A stretch of 64,000 bases of DNA, from the NCBI GenBank assembly GCA_024640955.1, contig JAHEDZ010000012.1, forward strand, positions 52,248 through 116,247, written 5' to 3'. The stretch is from Oceanospirillaceae bacterium (GTDB taxonomy: Bacteria > Pseudomonadota > Gammaproteobacteria > Pseudomonadales > Balneatricaceae). The position numbers and the translations under genes are program-made. Positions 7,621 through 15,429 of the stretch are shown piece by piece. Each line of letters starts with the position of its first letter. Position 1 is the stretch's first letter. The notes below the pieces were generated by a model that ran no database searches, was not told the origin of the DNA, and was given only the letters and a program-made list of their open reading frames with translations.

Positions 7621-8106
7621 ATGAATGCGTTAGCCCGTCATGGATCTTCAGTTCTTCTTGTTGCTGAACAACTTCAGCAAGGCTCACTTTTCGGCGCGCT
7701 GTCCGCCGACGGCATCGATTTTCTTCTCGACCACGGCCAGATCTGGCAACTCATCCCCGGCGATCAGCTTTACGATTGCGGCGATGTCGCCAACCGCTTC
7801 TTTGTGGTCTGCAGTGGCGAACTACGTTTCATCAAAATCCAAGGCGAGACGGAGCTTCACACTCGCAGCATCGGCTTTGGTGAAGAGATCGGGTACGTTG
7901 CGATGATATCTCTGCAACCCCACGGTGGGCGAGTCGAAGCGACTGAACCGAGCATCGTGCTGGAGATAAGTTGTGACCTCTATGCTCAGCTACAAGCCAA
8001 TCACCCGCAGGACTTCGGCATCCTAACGCTTAACTTGGCACGCGATATGGCGCGCAACGTCCAACGGCTTAATCGTCTCTTGTGCGATAACGCCATCCGC
8101 TTTTGA
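7621..8106 (+). CDS. Cyclic nucleotide-binding (Crp-type) domain protein without HTH
   Basis: A 161-residue protein that consists almost only of a cNMP-binding beta-barrel. The start of the barrel is seen in 'WQLIPGDQLYDCGD', the central strand in 'FFVVCSGELRFIK', and the phosphate-binding cassette in 'FGEEIGYVAMI...GGRVEAT', including the conserved Gly-Glu and an Arg. After a C-terminal helix (ILTLNLARDMARNVQRLNRLL) the protein stops, so it lacks the DNA-binding domain of Crp/Fnr regulators. It could be a stand-alone sensor or a dimerising partner. The ATG at 7621 lies just after the inverted repeat noted separately. Ligand unknown. Confidence 0.8.
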   Translation: MNALARHGSSVLLVAEQLQQGSLFGALSADGIDFLLDHGQIWQLIPGDQLYDCGDVANRFFVVCSGELRFIKIQGETELHTRSIGFGEEIGYVAMISLQPHGGRVEATEPSIVLEISCDLYAQLQANHPQDFGILTLNLARDMARNVQRLNRLLCDNAIRF

Positions 8107-8177
8107 TTTCGTTCTGGCTGTCACACTGCTGTCATCATTTCCCGGTTAACTGGCGGAAATAACCGAAGGAAATGAAT

Positions 8178-8408
8178 ATGACAAAGATTAAAGCCCTACA
8201 TGCTCAGGGAGCCAGTGCCGCAGCAATTCTCGACTTAGCTCAAACCGATTCTGAAGTCCAAGCCGAGCTAGTTCGATTGCTCGAACGCAATTTGGATCGT
8301 TCTGATGACCCTGTAATTCTCTCGTCCCAAGCACGCTTCGCTATGCGCCTATCAACAGCGGCTAAGACCACGAAAGCGGCTAAGGGTGTACGCCACTCTG
8401 AACTGTAA
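8178..8408 (+). CDS. Hypothetical protein, 76 aa
   Basis: I do not recognise this small protein. It begins MTKIKALHAQGASAAAILDL, is mostly helical by composition, and ends in a Lys/Thr/Ala-rich tail (STAAKTTKAAKGVRHSEL). I chose the ATG at 8178 because the strong GAAGGAA box (8165-8171) abuts the earlier in-frame ATG (8172) and is properly spaced from the second. It sits between the cNMP-binding protein and a cytochrome c gene, 71 bases after the former, and may be co-transcribed. No signal peptide. Real because of its ribosome binding site and coding-like composition; function unknown. Confidence 0.55.
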   Translation: MTKIKALHAQGASAAAILDLAQTDSEVQAELVRLLERNLDRSDDPVILSSQARFAMRLSTAAKTTKAAKGVRHSEL

Positions 8409-8509
8409 GGCTGGACTCCCCGTAACAGTTATGCCTAAATTACAGATATTGGTCGGCTTGGCATCTGTGCGCTGATCAAGGATTTATAACTACATCGAGG
8501 ATACGAATA

Positions 8510-8815
8510 ATGAAAAAAGCTCTGATGGGCTTGGCTGCTGCAGCTATGTTGATGCCAGCAGTCGCTATGGCTGAGCGCGATGGCGCGACTGTTTATAACA
8601 CCAAATGTCTGGCATGCCATATTAGCGGCGTCGCTGGCGCACCTAAAACAGGTGATGCAGCAGCTTGGGCTGAGCGCATGAAGCCTGGCATGGAAGCAGT
8701 ACTCGCTTCTGCTAAAAAAGGTAAGGGTGCGATGCCTCCAATGGGTACTTGCATGGACTGTACTGACGGTGAGCTAACCGCAGCTATCCAGTACATCCTC
8801 GACAACTCTAAGTAA
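8510..8815 (+). CDS. Periplasmic cytochrome c5 family protein
   Basis: A 101-residue precursor with a Sec signal peptide (MKKALMGLAAAAMLMPAVAMA, cleavage after AMA). The mature single-heme domain carries CLACH for covalent heme attachment, a probable Met axial ligand in 'GAMPPMG', and a further Cys pair in 'GTCMDCTDGEL', a disulfide typical of cytochrome c5. It would act as a soluble periplasmic electron carrier. GAGG lies just ahead of the ATG. A strong terminator follows, so it ends its transcription unit. Confidence 0.9.
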   Translation: MKKALMGLAAAAMLMPAVAMAERDGATVYNTKCLACHISGVAGAPKTGDAAAWAERMKPGMEAVLASAKKGKGAMPPMGTCMDCTDGELTAAIQYILDNSK

Positions 8816-8830
8816 CAGTTAGTCAGCGTT

Positions 8831-8863
8831 AAAAAACCGGCCGCGTTTCGCTGCCGGTTTTTT
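8831..8863. terminator. Rho-independent terminator, probably bidirectional
   Basis: AAAAAACCGGC pairs with GCCGGTTTTTT around an 11-base loop. It follows the cytochrome c5 gene on the + strand, and its A-tract gives a T-tract on the minus strand for the frameshifted gene arriving from the right. Confidence 0.9.
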
Positions 8864-8882
8864 GTATCTATCAAACGCGAAA

Positions 8883-9208
8883 TCAGAAAATTTCATCCGG
8901 CGATAGTCCTGCTGGTGTGTCCTGCGGTAAAGATCCAAGCTCTTTCACTCGAATGATGATCTTGGAGCCCTCAGTTTCAATCTCTATAGCTCCCTCACCA
9001 ATCTCTTTAGCTTTGGAGTAGGTTCGAGACGGCCGGGGCCAACATCGCCCAGTGCCTTAAACGCCATAGAGCCCAGCTCATGGCACTCAACGGTTAGCGC
9101 CGCCTCTTGTTCAAAAATAACTCTCGCTGATGCCCCATAGGTGTGCCAGCGAGCTTTCCAAATATGTAACAACAAACCGCTGCCGAATTTGATGTCAGTA
9201 AATGTATA
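8883..9208 (-). pseudogene. Small unknown gene with an apparent single-base frameshift
   Basis: Two frames on the minus strand join into one plausible protein. The first part runs from about 9208 (no clear ATG; TTG codons at 9178 and 9175) through 'GLLLHIWKARWHTYGASARV' and 'AFKALGDVGPGR'. After a point near 9030-9041 (GGCCCCGGCC), the frame one base away continues 'SRTYSKAKEIGEGAIEIETE' and 'LGSLPQDTPAGLSPDEIF' to a stop at 8883. The shift equals loss of one base. The first frame alone stops at 8984. The start codon also looks lost. I do not recognise the family. It may be a pseudogene or carry a sequencing error in the G/C run. Confidence 0.55.
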
Positions 9209-9331
9209 ATAGTTGAAAACTTCAGAGCTCTAGGCCCGCTTCTACTTTATCAGCACCTATTTTGAGATCTGAAGTCAGTTTTCTGAGCTAGATCAATAAG
9301 TTCAGCAACCTCAAAAAGAGATGGTCTACCT

Positions 9332-9583
9332 ATGGCTGATACTAATAAAACGCCCGACTTCGAAGCCTCACTCAAGCGCTTGGAGACACTGGTTTCACAA
9401 ATGGAGCAGGGCGATATCCCGATCGAGGATGCACTTAAAGCATTCGAAGAGGGAATTGGTTTAACTCGCGATTGCCAGGCCATTTTGGATCAGGCTGAAC
9501 AGAAAGTTAAAGTTCTGGTGGAGAACCGCGGTGCGATCGAGGAGCAGCCACTTAACCGCGATGGTGCCTCTGGCGACAATTAA
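9332..9583 (+). CDS. xseB: Exodeoxyribonuclease VII small subunit
   Basis: An 83-residue protein with the XseB signature: 'PDFEASLKRLETLVSQMEQG', then 'IPIEDALKAFEEGIGLTRDC' and 'AEQKVKVL'. It forms the multimeric small subunit that wraps the XseA catalytic subunit in the bidirectional single-strand exonuclease VII. Length is normal for the family. Its TAA stop overlaps the ATG of ispA (TAATG), so the two are translationally coupled, as is common in gammaproteobacteria (xseB-ispA-dxs). Confidence 0.95.
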   Translation: MADTNKTPDFEASLKRLETLVSQMEQGDIPIEDALKAFEEGIGLTRDCQAILDQAEQKVKVLVENRGAIEEQPLNRDGASGDN

Positions 9584-10464
9584 TGCTCACAGAACTCCTT
9601 CGTAACTACCGCGATCGCGTTGAGGATCAACTTCAGAGTCGTCTCAGCGAAAGATCTGGGCTCGAGCCGCGCCTCCAGGACGCAATGCGTTACAGCCTGC
9701 TTAATGGCGGAAAACGCATGCGGCCCGCACTGGTTTACCTAGCTACAAGGTTCTGTCGCGGCTCGCTCGAACAGGCCGACACTGCCGCTTGTGCTATTGA
9801 AGCGATTCACAGCTACTCGCTGGTTCATGACGACCTGCCGGCAATGGATGATGACGAGCTGCGCCGAGGAAAACCCACCTGCCATATCGCGTTTGACGAA
9901 GCCACAGCGATTCTCGCCGGTGATGCGCTGCTGACTTGGGCCTTTGAACTTCTGAGCCAGCCCGATTCGACCATCACCGCACAAATACAACTTCAGATGG
10001 TGCAGGCACTTGCACGAGCTGCCGGTGACCTTGGCATGGTGGATGGCCAGGCATTCGACCTAAACTCCGTCGGCAAGCAGCTTACTCTGGTCCAACTCAA
10101 AGCGATGCACAGCGCCAAAACAGGCGCTTTGATCAACGTCGCTCTGGAGCTTGGCGCCCTTAGCGCAGAAGCCACTGAGGCCGAAACGGAAGCGCTACGT
10201 CAGTATGGCACTGCATTGGGCCTCGCTTTCCAGATCAAAGATGACCTCCTAGATATCGAGGGCGACACAGCAACCCTAGGAAAGCCACAGGGTTCAGATC
10301 AAGCGCGTAACAAACCTACTTATCCTGCGCTAGTAGGTGTGGAACAGTGCCGCGCTTGGCTGATCGAACTGCAGCAAGAGGCCGTAACCGTCCTTGAGCC
10401 TTTTGGCTCTCGCAGTCAGGCACTGGTTGCTCTGGCACAGTATGTAATTGATCGTGACCACTAA
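9583..10464 (+). CDS. ispA: Farnesyl diphosphate synthase
   Basis: A 293-residue trans-prenyltransferase making farnesyl diphosphate from isopentenyl and dimethylallyl diphosphate for quinone side chains and undecaprenyl phosphate. The first aspartate-rich motif is 'VHDDLPAMDDDELRRG' and the second 'FQIKDDLLDIEGD'. 'GGKRMRPAL' near residue 45 is the substrate phosphate-binding region. Length is close to E. coli IspA (299). Both ends overlap neighbouring genes by one base (TAATG with xseB and with dxs), indicating a tightly coupled operon. Confidence 0.95.
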   Translation: MLTELLRNYRDRVEDQLQSRLSERSGLEPRLQDAMRYSLLNGGKRMRPALVYLATRFCRGSLEQADTAACAIEAIHSYSLVHDDLPAMDDDELRRGKPTCHIAFDEATAILAGDALLTWAFELLSQPDSTITAQIQLQMVQALARAAGDLGMVDGQAFDLNSVGKQLTLVQLKAMHSAKTGALINVALELGALSAEATEAETEALRQYGTALGLAFQIKDDLLDIEGDTATLGKPQGSDQARNKPTYPALVGVEQCRAWLIELQQEAVTVLEPFGSRSQALVALAQYVIDRDH

Positions 10465-12218
10465 TGGCCTCACAACTCCCAGATCAGCGCCCGCTAACCC
10501 CTCTTTTAGACCGGATTGATTCGCCGGCTGATCTCACATCTCTGAGTTTTAGTCAGCTCGAACAGCTTGCTGCTGAACTACGTAGCTTCATGCTCTATAC
10601 GGTGGGGCAGACAGGCGGGCATTTGGGAGCCGGACTGGGCGTGGTCGAGCTTACAATCGCGCTACTCAGATTACTCAAACTGCCAGAAGATCAACTGATT
10701 TGGGATGTGGGGCATCAGAGCTATCCACACAAAATCTTGACCGGTAGGCGCGATGCAATGCTCAGCATGCGCCAAAAAGGCGGACTTGCCCCCTTCCCGC
10801 ATCGCGATGAGAGCCCTTTTGATAGTTTCGGTACCGGCCACTCAAGTACTTCCATCAGCGCCGCACTTGGCATGGCGATAGGGGCGCGTCTGCAAGGCAA
10901 AGAGCGACACTGCGTCGCGGTGATTGGCGATGGTGCGCTGACTGCCGGCATGGCCTTCGAAGCCCTAAATCACGCAGCGCATGAGCGCGCAAATCTACTG
11001 GTGATCTTGAACGATAATGCGATGTCGATCTCACCCAATACAGGAGGCTTGGCCACTTATCTTGCAGGTGATCGGCAATCACAAGACTCCAGCACTGTTA
11101 CGCTGTTTGAGTCTCTAAACTTCAGATACCGCGGTCCCATTAATGGCCATGATCTGAAAGGGGTGCTGTTAGCGATAGAAGAGTGCCTCAACTCCACAGG
11201 ACCACAGTTCCTGCATCTGCGCACTCAAAAGGGCCGCGGATTTAATCCTGCCGAGCGAGATCCAGTGCGATATCATGCCGTTGCCAAGATCGCGCCGAAG
11301 GATCAGCCACCAGCGCCGAAGAGCTTTAGTAACTGCTTCAGTGAATGGCTGGTTGAACAGGCATACAGTGATGATCGCGTCGTCGCGATCACACCGGCGA
11401 TGCGCGAAGGCTCTGACCTTATTAAGTTCTCGGAGCAGTTCCCGAAACGTTTCTTTGATGTAGCGATTGCTGAGCAGCATGCTGCTACTCTAGCAGCGGG
11501 CTTCGCCTGTAGTGGTATGAAGCCTGTACTGGCAATCTACTCAACGTTCCTACAACGTGCCTATGATCAGGTTGTGCATGATATTGCACTGCAAAACCTC
11601 GATGTTCTGATCGCTATCGACCGCGCCGGGTTAGTCGGTGAAGATGGTGCGAGCCACGGCGGGCTGTTTGATCTTTCGATGCTCCTACCGCTACCAAATG
11701 TGGTTGTAATGACTCCTGCAACAGCTCAGGAGCAGCAGCTAGCTTTGACCTTTGGCCTTAATCACGCGGGGCCTGCTGCAGTGCGCTATCCAAGAGGCAG
11801 TGCTTCAAGCAGCCCAATTGACGAAACCGACTTTGAGTTAGGCAAAGGGCGAATTATCCGCCGTGGCAAACGCACCGCGATTCTCAATTTTGGGGCGTTA
11901 CTTGAGCAGACAACTGAAGTGGCTCATAGCCTTGATGCCAGCCTAGCTGATATGCGCTTTGCCAAGCCACTAGACCTAGAATTAATCGAGCAACTAGCGG
12001 TAGATCATGAGTTACTGGTCTGTGTCGAGGACCACGCCATCATCAGCGGGGTGGGGGCCCAGGTATCGAGTTTCGTGGCTCAACTGGAGTGTAACGTGAA
12101 GGTTCTCTGCTTGGGTGTTCCAGATGAGTGGCTCGCGCATGGCAGCCGTTCGGAGCAACTAGAAATGGCTGGACTCAATACAAACTTGATAGCATCGTCA
12201 ATTCAAGCCCACCTATAG
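10464..12218 (+). CDS. dxs: 1-deoxy-D-xylulose-5-phosphate synthase (short variant)
   Basis: Thiamine-diphosphate enzyme that condenses pyruvate and glyceraldehyde 3-phosphate in the first MEP-pathway step. Landmarks are 'GGHLGAGLGVVELT' (His near residue 52), 'IWDVGHQSYPHKILTGRRD', the ThDP motif 'VIGDGALTAGMAFEALNHA' to 'ILNDNAMSIS', the Glu in 'AIAEQHAATLAAG', and 'VRYPRGS'. At 584 residues it is about 35 shorter than E. coli Dxs. The deficit lies in the loop between 'NDNAMSIS' and 'GPINGHD', only about 47 residues here. Catalytic residues appear intact. It overlaps ispA by one base and is followed by a terminator. Confidence 0.93.
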   Translation: MASQLPDQRPLTPLLDRIDSPADLTSLSFSQLEQLAAELRSFMLYTVGQTGGHLGAGLGVVELTIALLRLLKLPEDQLIWDVGHQSYPHKILTGRRDAMLSMRQKGGLAPFPHRDESPFDSFGTGHSSTSISAALGMAIGARLQGKERHCVAVIGDGALTAGMAFEALNHAAHERANLLVILNDNAMSISPNTGGLATYLAGDRQSQDSSTVTLFESLNFRYRGPINGHDLKGVLLAIEECLNSTGPQFLHLRTQKGRGFNPAERDPVRYHAVAKIAPKDQPPAPKSFSNCFSEWLVEQAYSDDRVVAITPAMREGSDLIKFSEQFPKRFFDVAIAEQHAATLAAGFACSGMKPVLAIYSTFLQRAYDQVVHDIALQNLDVLIAIDRAGLVGEDGASHGGLFDLSMLLPLPNVVVMTPATAQEQQLALTFGLNHAGPAAVRYPRGSASSSPIDETDFELGKGRIIRRGKRTAILNFGALLEQTTEVAHSLDASLADMRFAKPLDLELIEQLAVDHELLVCVEDHAIISGVGAQVSSFVAQLECNVKVLCLGVPDEWLAHGSRSEQLEMAGLNTNLIASSIQAHL

Positions 12219-12240
12219 CGATCAGGACCTAAGAGACAGA

Positions 12241-12270
12241 AAAGCCCAGTGATTTCTCAACTGGGCTTTG
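12241..12270. terminator. Rho-independent terminator between convergent dxs and ribA
   Basis: AAAGCCCAGT and ACTGGGCTTT form a 10-bp perfect stem with a 10-base loop. The T-tract is short on both strands (TTTG on +, TTTTC on -), so it may serve both genes with moderate efficiency. Confidence 0.75.
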
Positions 12271-12291
12271 AGTAGTCGACGAGAAATTTTC

Positions 12292-12918
12292 TCAGCGATC
12301 CGCCGACTCTTCAGCCGCCTGGAAATGAACTTCGGTCATCATATGACCTAACTTACCCATCTTAGTCTCGAGATAGTGCTCGTTGTAGCGGTTCTTCCCG
12401 ACCTGCAGAGGCACTCGCTCGGAAACTTCGACATCAAAACGCGTCAACGCTGCTACCTTGCGTGGGTTGTTAGTCATCAAATTAACCCGCTCGATAGCCA
12501 AATGCTGGAGCATAGGCAGGCACATAGAGTAATCGCGCATGTCCGCTGCAAAGCCAAGCTTCTCATTCGCCTCGACGGTGTCGCAACCACCGTCTTGCAG
12601 GTTATATGCACGAATCTTGTTCAAAAGACCAATCCCACGCCCCTCTTGGCGCAAGTAGAGCAGAACGCCGGCACCCTCTTCAGAAATTCGCTTGAGCGCC
12701 TCTTGCAGCTGGAACCCGCAATCACAGCGTAAACTGAAGAGCGCATCACCTGTCAGACACTCAGAGTGCAGGCGTGCCAAGACCGGCGTATCGCCGGCCA
12801 CCTCGCCATATACTAGCGCTACATGCTCTTTCCCGGTGTCGGTATCTTCGAAACCAACCATGCGAAACACACCCCAGGGGGTGGGTAACTTCGATTCCGC
12901 TACAAAGTTGATACTCAC
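12292..12918 (-). CDS. ribA: GTP cyclohydrolase II
   Basis: A 208-residue stand-alone GTP cyclohydrolase II, first committed enzyme of riboflavin synthesis. All zinc cysteines are visible in '[18 protein letters not shown]', followed by '[20 protein letters not shown]' (catalytic Asp/Tyr/Arg region) and 'NNPRKVAAL'. It is highly similar in layout to E. coli RibA. It is important here because the fused RibBA-type protein encoded at 15430-16542 lacks these cysteines. Transcribed on its own, 100 bases beyond the end of pgpA, possibly as the last gene of the riboflavin cluster. Confidence 0.95.
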   Translation of the reverse strand: MSINFVAESKLPTPWGVFRMVGFEDTDTGKEHVALVYGEVAGDTPVLARLHSECLTGDALFSLRCDCGFQLQEALKRISEEGAGVLLYLRQEGRGIGLLNKIRAYNLQDGGCDTVEANEKLGFAADMRDYSMCLPMLQHLAIERVNLMTNNPRKVAALTRFDVEVSERVPLQVGKNRYNEHYLETKMGKLGHMMTEVHFQAAEESADR

Positions 12919-13018
12919 TATTAAAACCTCTTCTTTGGCAACCCGATGTTGCCCTTTAATCGCCGCTCCAACTGAGCGTGTACTAAAGGTTTACGCCCAT
13001 GCAGTCGACTCAGATCTG

Positions 13019-13498
13019 TTAGATCAGTATTAGATAGTTCAGCGCCTGGACACAGCCTAGCGCCATAATGCCGGCTAGCACGTCATCCAACATGATACCC
13101 AAGCCACCGGACACCCGCTTATCGACCCAACCAATGGGCCAGGGCTTAAGAATGTCGAACACCCGAAAAAGCAAAAACCCGATCAGCACCCAGCCCCAGC
13201 CCTCGGGCATTGCAAGGTAGGTAATCCACAAGCCCACGAACTCATCCCAGACGATACCACCATGATCATGCACCCCCAGATCGTCTGAGGTTTTGCCACA
13301 GAGCCAGCAACCCAGCGCAAAGCTCAGGATCAGCAGTAGCAGATAATATTCCAGACTGAGATCAGCAAACAGGAGCCAGATTGGAATTGCAGCCAGGGTT
13401 CCGAAGGTACCTGGCGCCTTCGGGACAGCTCCACTGCCTAATCCAAAAGCGAGAAAGTGAATGGGGTTGCGCCACACACTCGCAGGTGCATGTTTCAT
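13019..13498 (-). CDS. pgpA: Phosphatidylglycerophosphatase A
   Basis: A 159-residue inner-membrane protein that dephosphorylates phosphatidylglycerol phosphate. It shows the family opening 'HFLAFGLGSGAVPKAPGTFG', two central hydrophobic stretches, the conserved 'HDHGGIVWDEFVGLWITYLA' catalytic/metal segment, and 'VFDILKPWPIGWVDKRVSGG...MLDDVLAGI' near the C-terminus. It overlaps thiL by four bases. In gammaproteobacteria it commonly closes the nusB-thiL-pgpA string. Confidence 0.95.
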   Translation of the reverse strand: MKHAPASVWRNPIHFLAFGLGSGAVPKAPGTFGTLAAIPIWLLFADLSLEYYLLLLILSFALGCWLCGKTSDDLGVHDHGGIVWDEFVGLWITYLAMPEGWGWVLIGFLLFRVFDILKPWPIGWVDKRVSGGLGIMLDDVLAGIMALGCVQALNYLILI

Positions 13499-14478
13499 CT
13501 CGATTCTCCCTGTCCAAAATGGTCAAAGCCTTGTGCGCCTGAAGGGGCCCAAGGGGCACCCTCGAACAACACTTGAAGCTCACATCCAGTGCGAATTTCG
13601 CCAATGCAGGTCAGTTCAAGCTTAAGCTCTTCAGCCAGTGATTCGATCTCAGCCTGACGGTACTCTGGTACAGTAAAGCAGAGCTCAAAGTCCTCACCCC
13701 CGGAAGCCGCCCAGGCCAGTGACTGCTCCCTCGAATAAAGTGCCTTGATAGAACTGGACAACGGCACTTGCTCCAAATGCACCAGAGCACCCACTCCAGA
13801 GCTCTTCAAAATATGTGAGAGATCCGCCAGCAAACCGTCGGAGATATCAATCGCCGCGCTAGCTAGCGGGCTAAGCCTAAGACCCAGCTCTATACGGGCC
13901 GTTGGACGCAAAAACCGCTGTGTAAGAAACTCAGCTACCACAGACTCTTCAACAGCTTTTGTAAGCAGCTCTAGCCCAGCACGACTGTCGCCCAAGGTTC
14001 CACTCACAAAAACCAAATCGCCCACCTGAGCACCGCTACGCTTGAGCGCCTGCTGCGGTTTCACAGCGCCCTGAACGTGCGCTGTAAGCACGCGAGTCGA
14101 GCCAGACGTCGTATCGCCACCAATTAACCTGATTGAGTAGGTCTTGAGCGCTGCCTTCAACCCTCGACTGAATGCCGCCAACCAAGCCTCATTACTATCG
14201 GGTAAGGTGATCGCCAAACTGAGCCAGAGGGGTCGCGCACCCATTGCCGCAAGGTCACTAACTGACGCACTAACCAAGCGCCAAGCAAGATCTTCAGCAG
14301 AGATGTCGGGTAAAAAGTGGATACCCTCAACCAGGGTGTCTGTAGAGTTTGCCAGCAGTTCATCGGTTGCTGGAGGTTGTACCAGCGCGCAGTCGTCACC
14401 TAAGCCTAATACGACATCAGCCGCCTCTGCGGCGGCTGATGAAAAGTAACGATCGATTAGCTCAAACTCGCTCGGCAT
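13495..14478 (-). CDS. thiL: Thiamine-monophosphate kinase
   Basis: A 327-residue ATP-dependent kinase that makes thiamine pyrophosphate from thiamine phosphate. PurM/AIR-synthase-like fold with 'EFELIDRYF' at the N-terminus, the Mg-binding 'GLGDDCAL', 'STDTLVEGIHF', 'SVSDLAAMGARP', 'LIGGDTTSG' and 'AIDISDGLLADLSHI'. These motifs are intact. Its ATG overlaps the nusB stop by one base (TAATG), and its 3' end overlaps pgpA. The product cofactor is needed by Dxs, encoded nearby. Confidence 0.95.
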   Translation of the reverse strand: MPSEFELIDRYFSSAAAEAADVVLGLGDDCALVQPPATDELLANSTDTLVEGIHFLPDISAEDLAWRLVSASVSDLAAMGARPLWLSLAITLPDSNEAWLAAFSRGLKAALKTYSIRLIGGDTTSGSTRVLTAHVQGAVKPQQALKRSGAQVGDLVFVSGTLGDSRAGLELLTKAVEESVVAEFLTQRFLRPTARIELGLRLSPLASAAIDISDGLLADLSHILKSSGVGALVHLEQVPLSSSIKALYSREQSLAWAASGGEDFELCFTVPEYRQAEIESLAEELKLELTCIGEIRTGCELQVLFEGAPWAPSGAQGFDHFGQGESR

Positions 14479-14948
14479 TACTTCTGACGAGCAGCCTTAA
14501 TTTCGAGGATGCGCACTTTCTGCGCCAGCTTATCGAGCACACCATTAACGTACTTGTGGCTTTCGGTGGCACCGAAAATCTTCGCCAACTCAACGCTCTC
14601 GTTGATCGCCACCTTGTATGGCACTTCGATGCGGTGAATCAGCTCAAAGCTACCAATACGCAATACCGCCAGCTCGACGGGATCGAGATCATCGAGAGCT
14701 CGATCTAGGTAAGCAGAGAACTGACTATCCAGTTCAGTGCGCTTACTGATTACACCGTGTAGCAATTCAGAAAACAGCGGCACATCGGTATCGGACATAT
14801 CATTATCGACACGAAACTGTGCTTCAATCTCGTTGGCAGATTGACCCGCCAGTTGCCACTGATACAGCGCCTGTAACGTGTAGCTACGTGCGTTGCGGCG
14901 CTTCTCCGTGTTGGAGACGCGCTTCTTAGGCGCTTTTTCGTCGTTCAT
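14478..14948 (-). CDS. nusB: Transcription antitermination factor NusB
   Basis: A 156-residue all-helical RNA-binding protein that joins NusE and boxA RNA in rRNA antitermination. After a basic N-terminal extension ([20 protein letters not shown]) it shows 'ALQALYQW'-type and '[18 protein letters not shown]' helices and '[14 protein letters not shown]', all typical of NusB. It starts one base after ribH stops and is coupled to thiL downstream. Confidence 0.95.
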   Translation of the reverse strand: MNDEKAPKKRVSNTEKRRNARSYTLQALYQWQLAGQSANEIEAQFRVDNDMSDTDVPLFSELLHGVISKRTELDSQFSAYLDRALDDLDPVELAVLRIGSFELIHRIEVPYKVAINESVELAKIFGATESHKYVNGVLDKLAQKVRILEIKAARQK

Positions 14949-14949
14949 C

Positions 14950-15429
14950 TTACACCTCTAACTGACGCAGCAGGCTGACCATCTCGATCGCCGACAGGGC
15001 CGCTTCGGCACCTTTGTTACCCATCTTAGTACCCGAGCGCTCAATCGCCTGCTCAATACTGTTTACTGTCAGAATACCGTTCGCTATTGGTACGCCGCAG
15101 TCCAGCGACACCTGAGCAACACCTTTGGAGCTCTCGTTAGAGACAAACTCAAAGTGCGGTGTACCACCGCGAATAACAGCACCCAGTGCGATGATGGCAT
15201 CATCACGCTTCTGTTGGGCAACTCGCTGTACCGCTAGCGGCACTTCGAATGCACCCGGTACGCGAACAATGCGGATATTCTCTTCACTAACACCGTGACG
15301 CTTCAGGGTATCAACAGCACCGTCGACCAAGCTCTCAACAACGAACTCGTTGAATCGGCCAACAACTAGTGTGTACTTACCCTCTGCGGCAACAAAGTTG
15401 CCCTCAACTACAGTTAGGCTCATATTCAT
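14950..15429 (-). CDS. ribH: 6,7-dimethyl-8-ribityllumazine synthase
   Basis: A 159-residue lumazine synthase that condenses 5-amino-6-ribitylaminouracil with 3,4-dihydroxy-2-butanone 4-phosphate. Landmarks are '[20 protein letters not shown]', '[17 protein letters not shown]', '[20 protein letters not shown]' (catalytic His, phosphate-binding Gly-Thr) and '[19 protein letters not shown]'. Such proteins form icosahedral or decameric shells. It follows ribBA with no gap, giving substrate proximity in the operon. Confidence 0.95.
   Translation of the reverse strand: MNMSLTVVEGNFVAAEGKYTLVVGRFNEFVVESLVDGAVDTLKRHGVSEENIRIVRVPGAFEVPLAVQRVAQQKRDDAIIALGAVIRGGTPHFEFVSNESSKGVAQVSLDCGVPIANGILTVNSIEQAIERSGTKMGNKGAEAALSAIEMVSLLRQLEV

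Noticed and set aside
7610..7624. Four-codon upstream ORF (ATG AGC CGA CAA TGA) overlapping the cNMP-binding protein start
   Set aside because: It has no ribosome binding site of its own, and such short frames arise often by chance.
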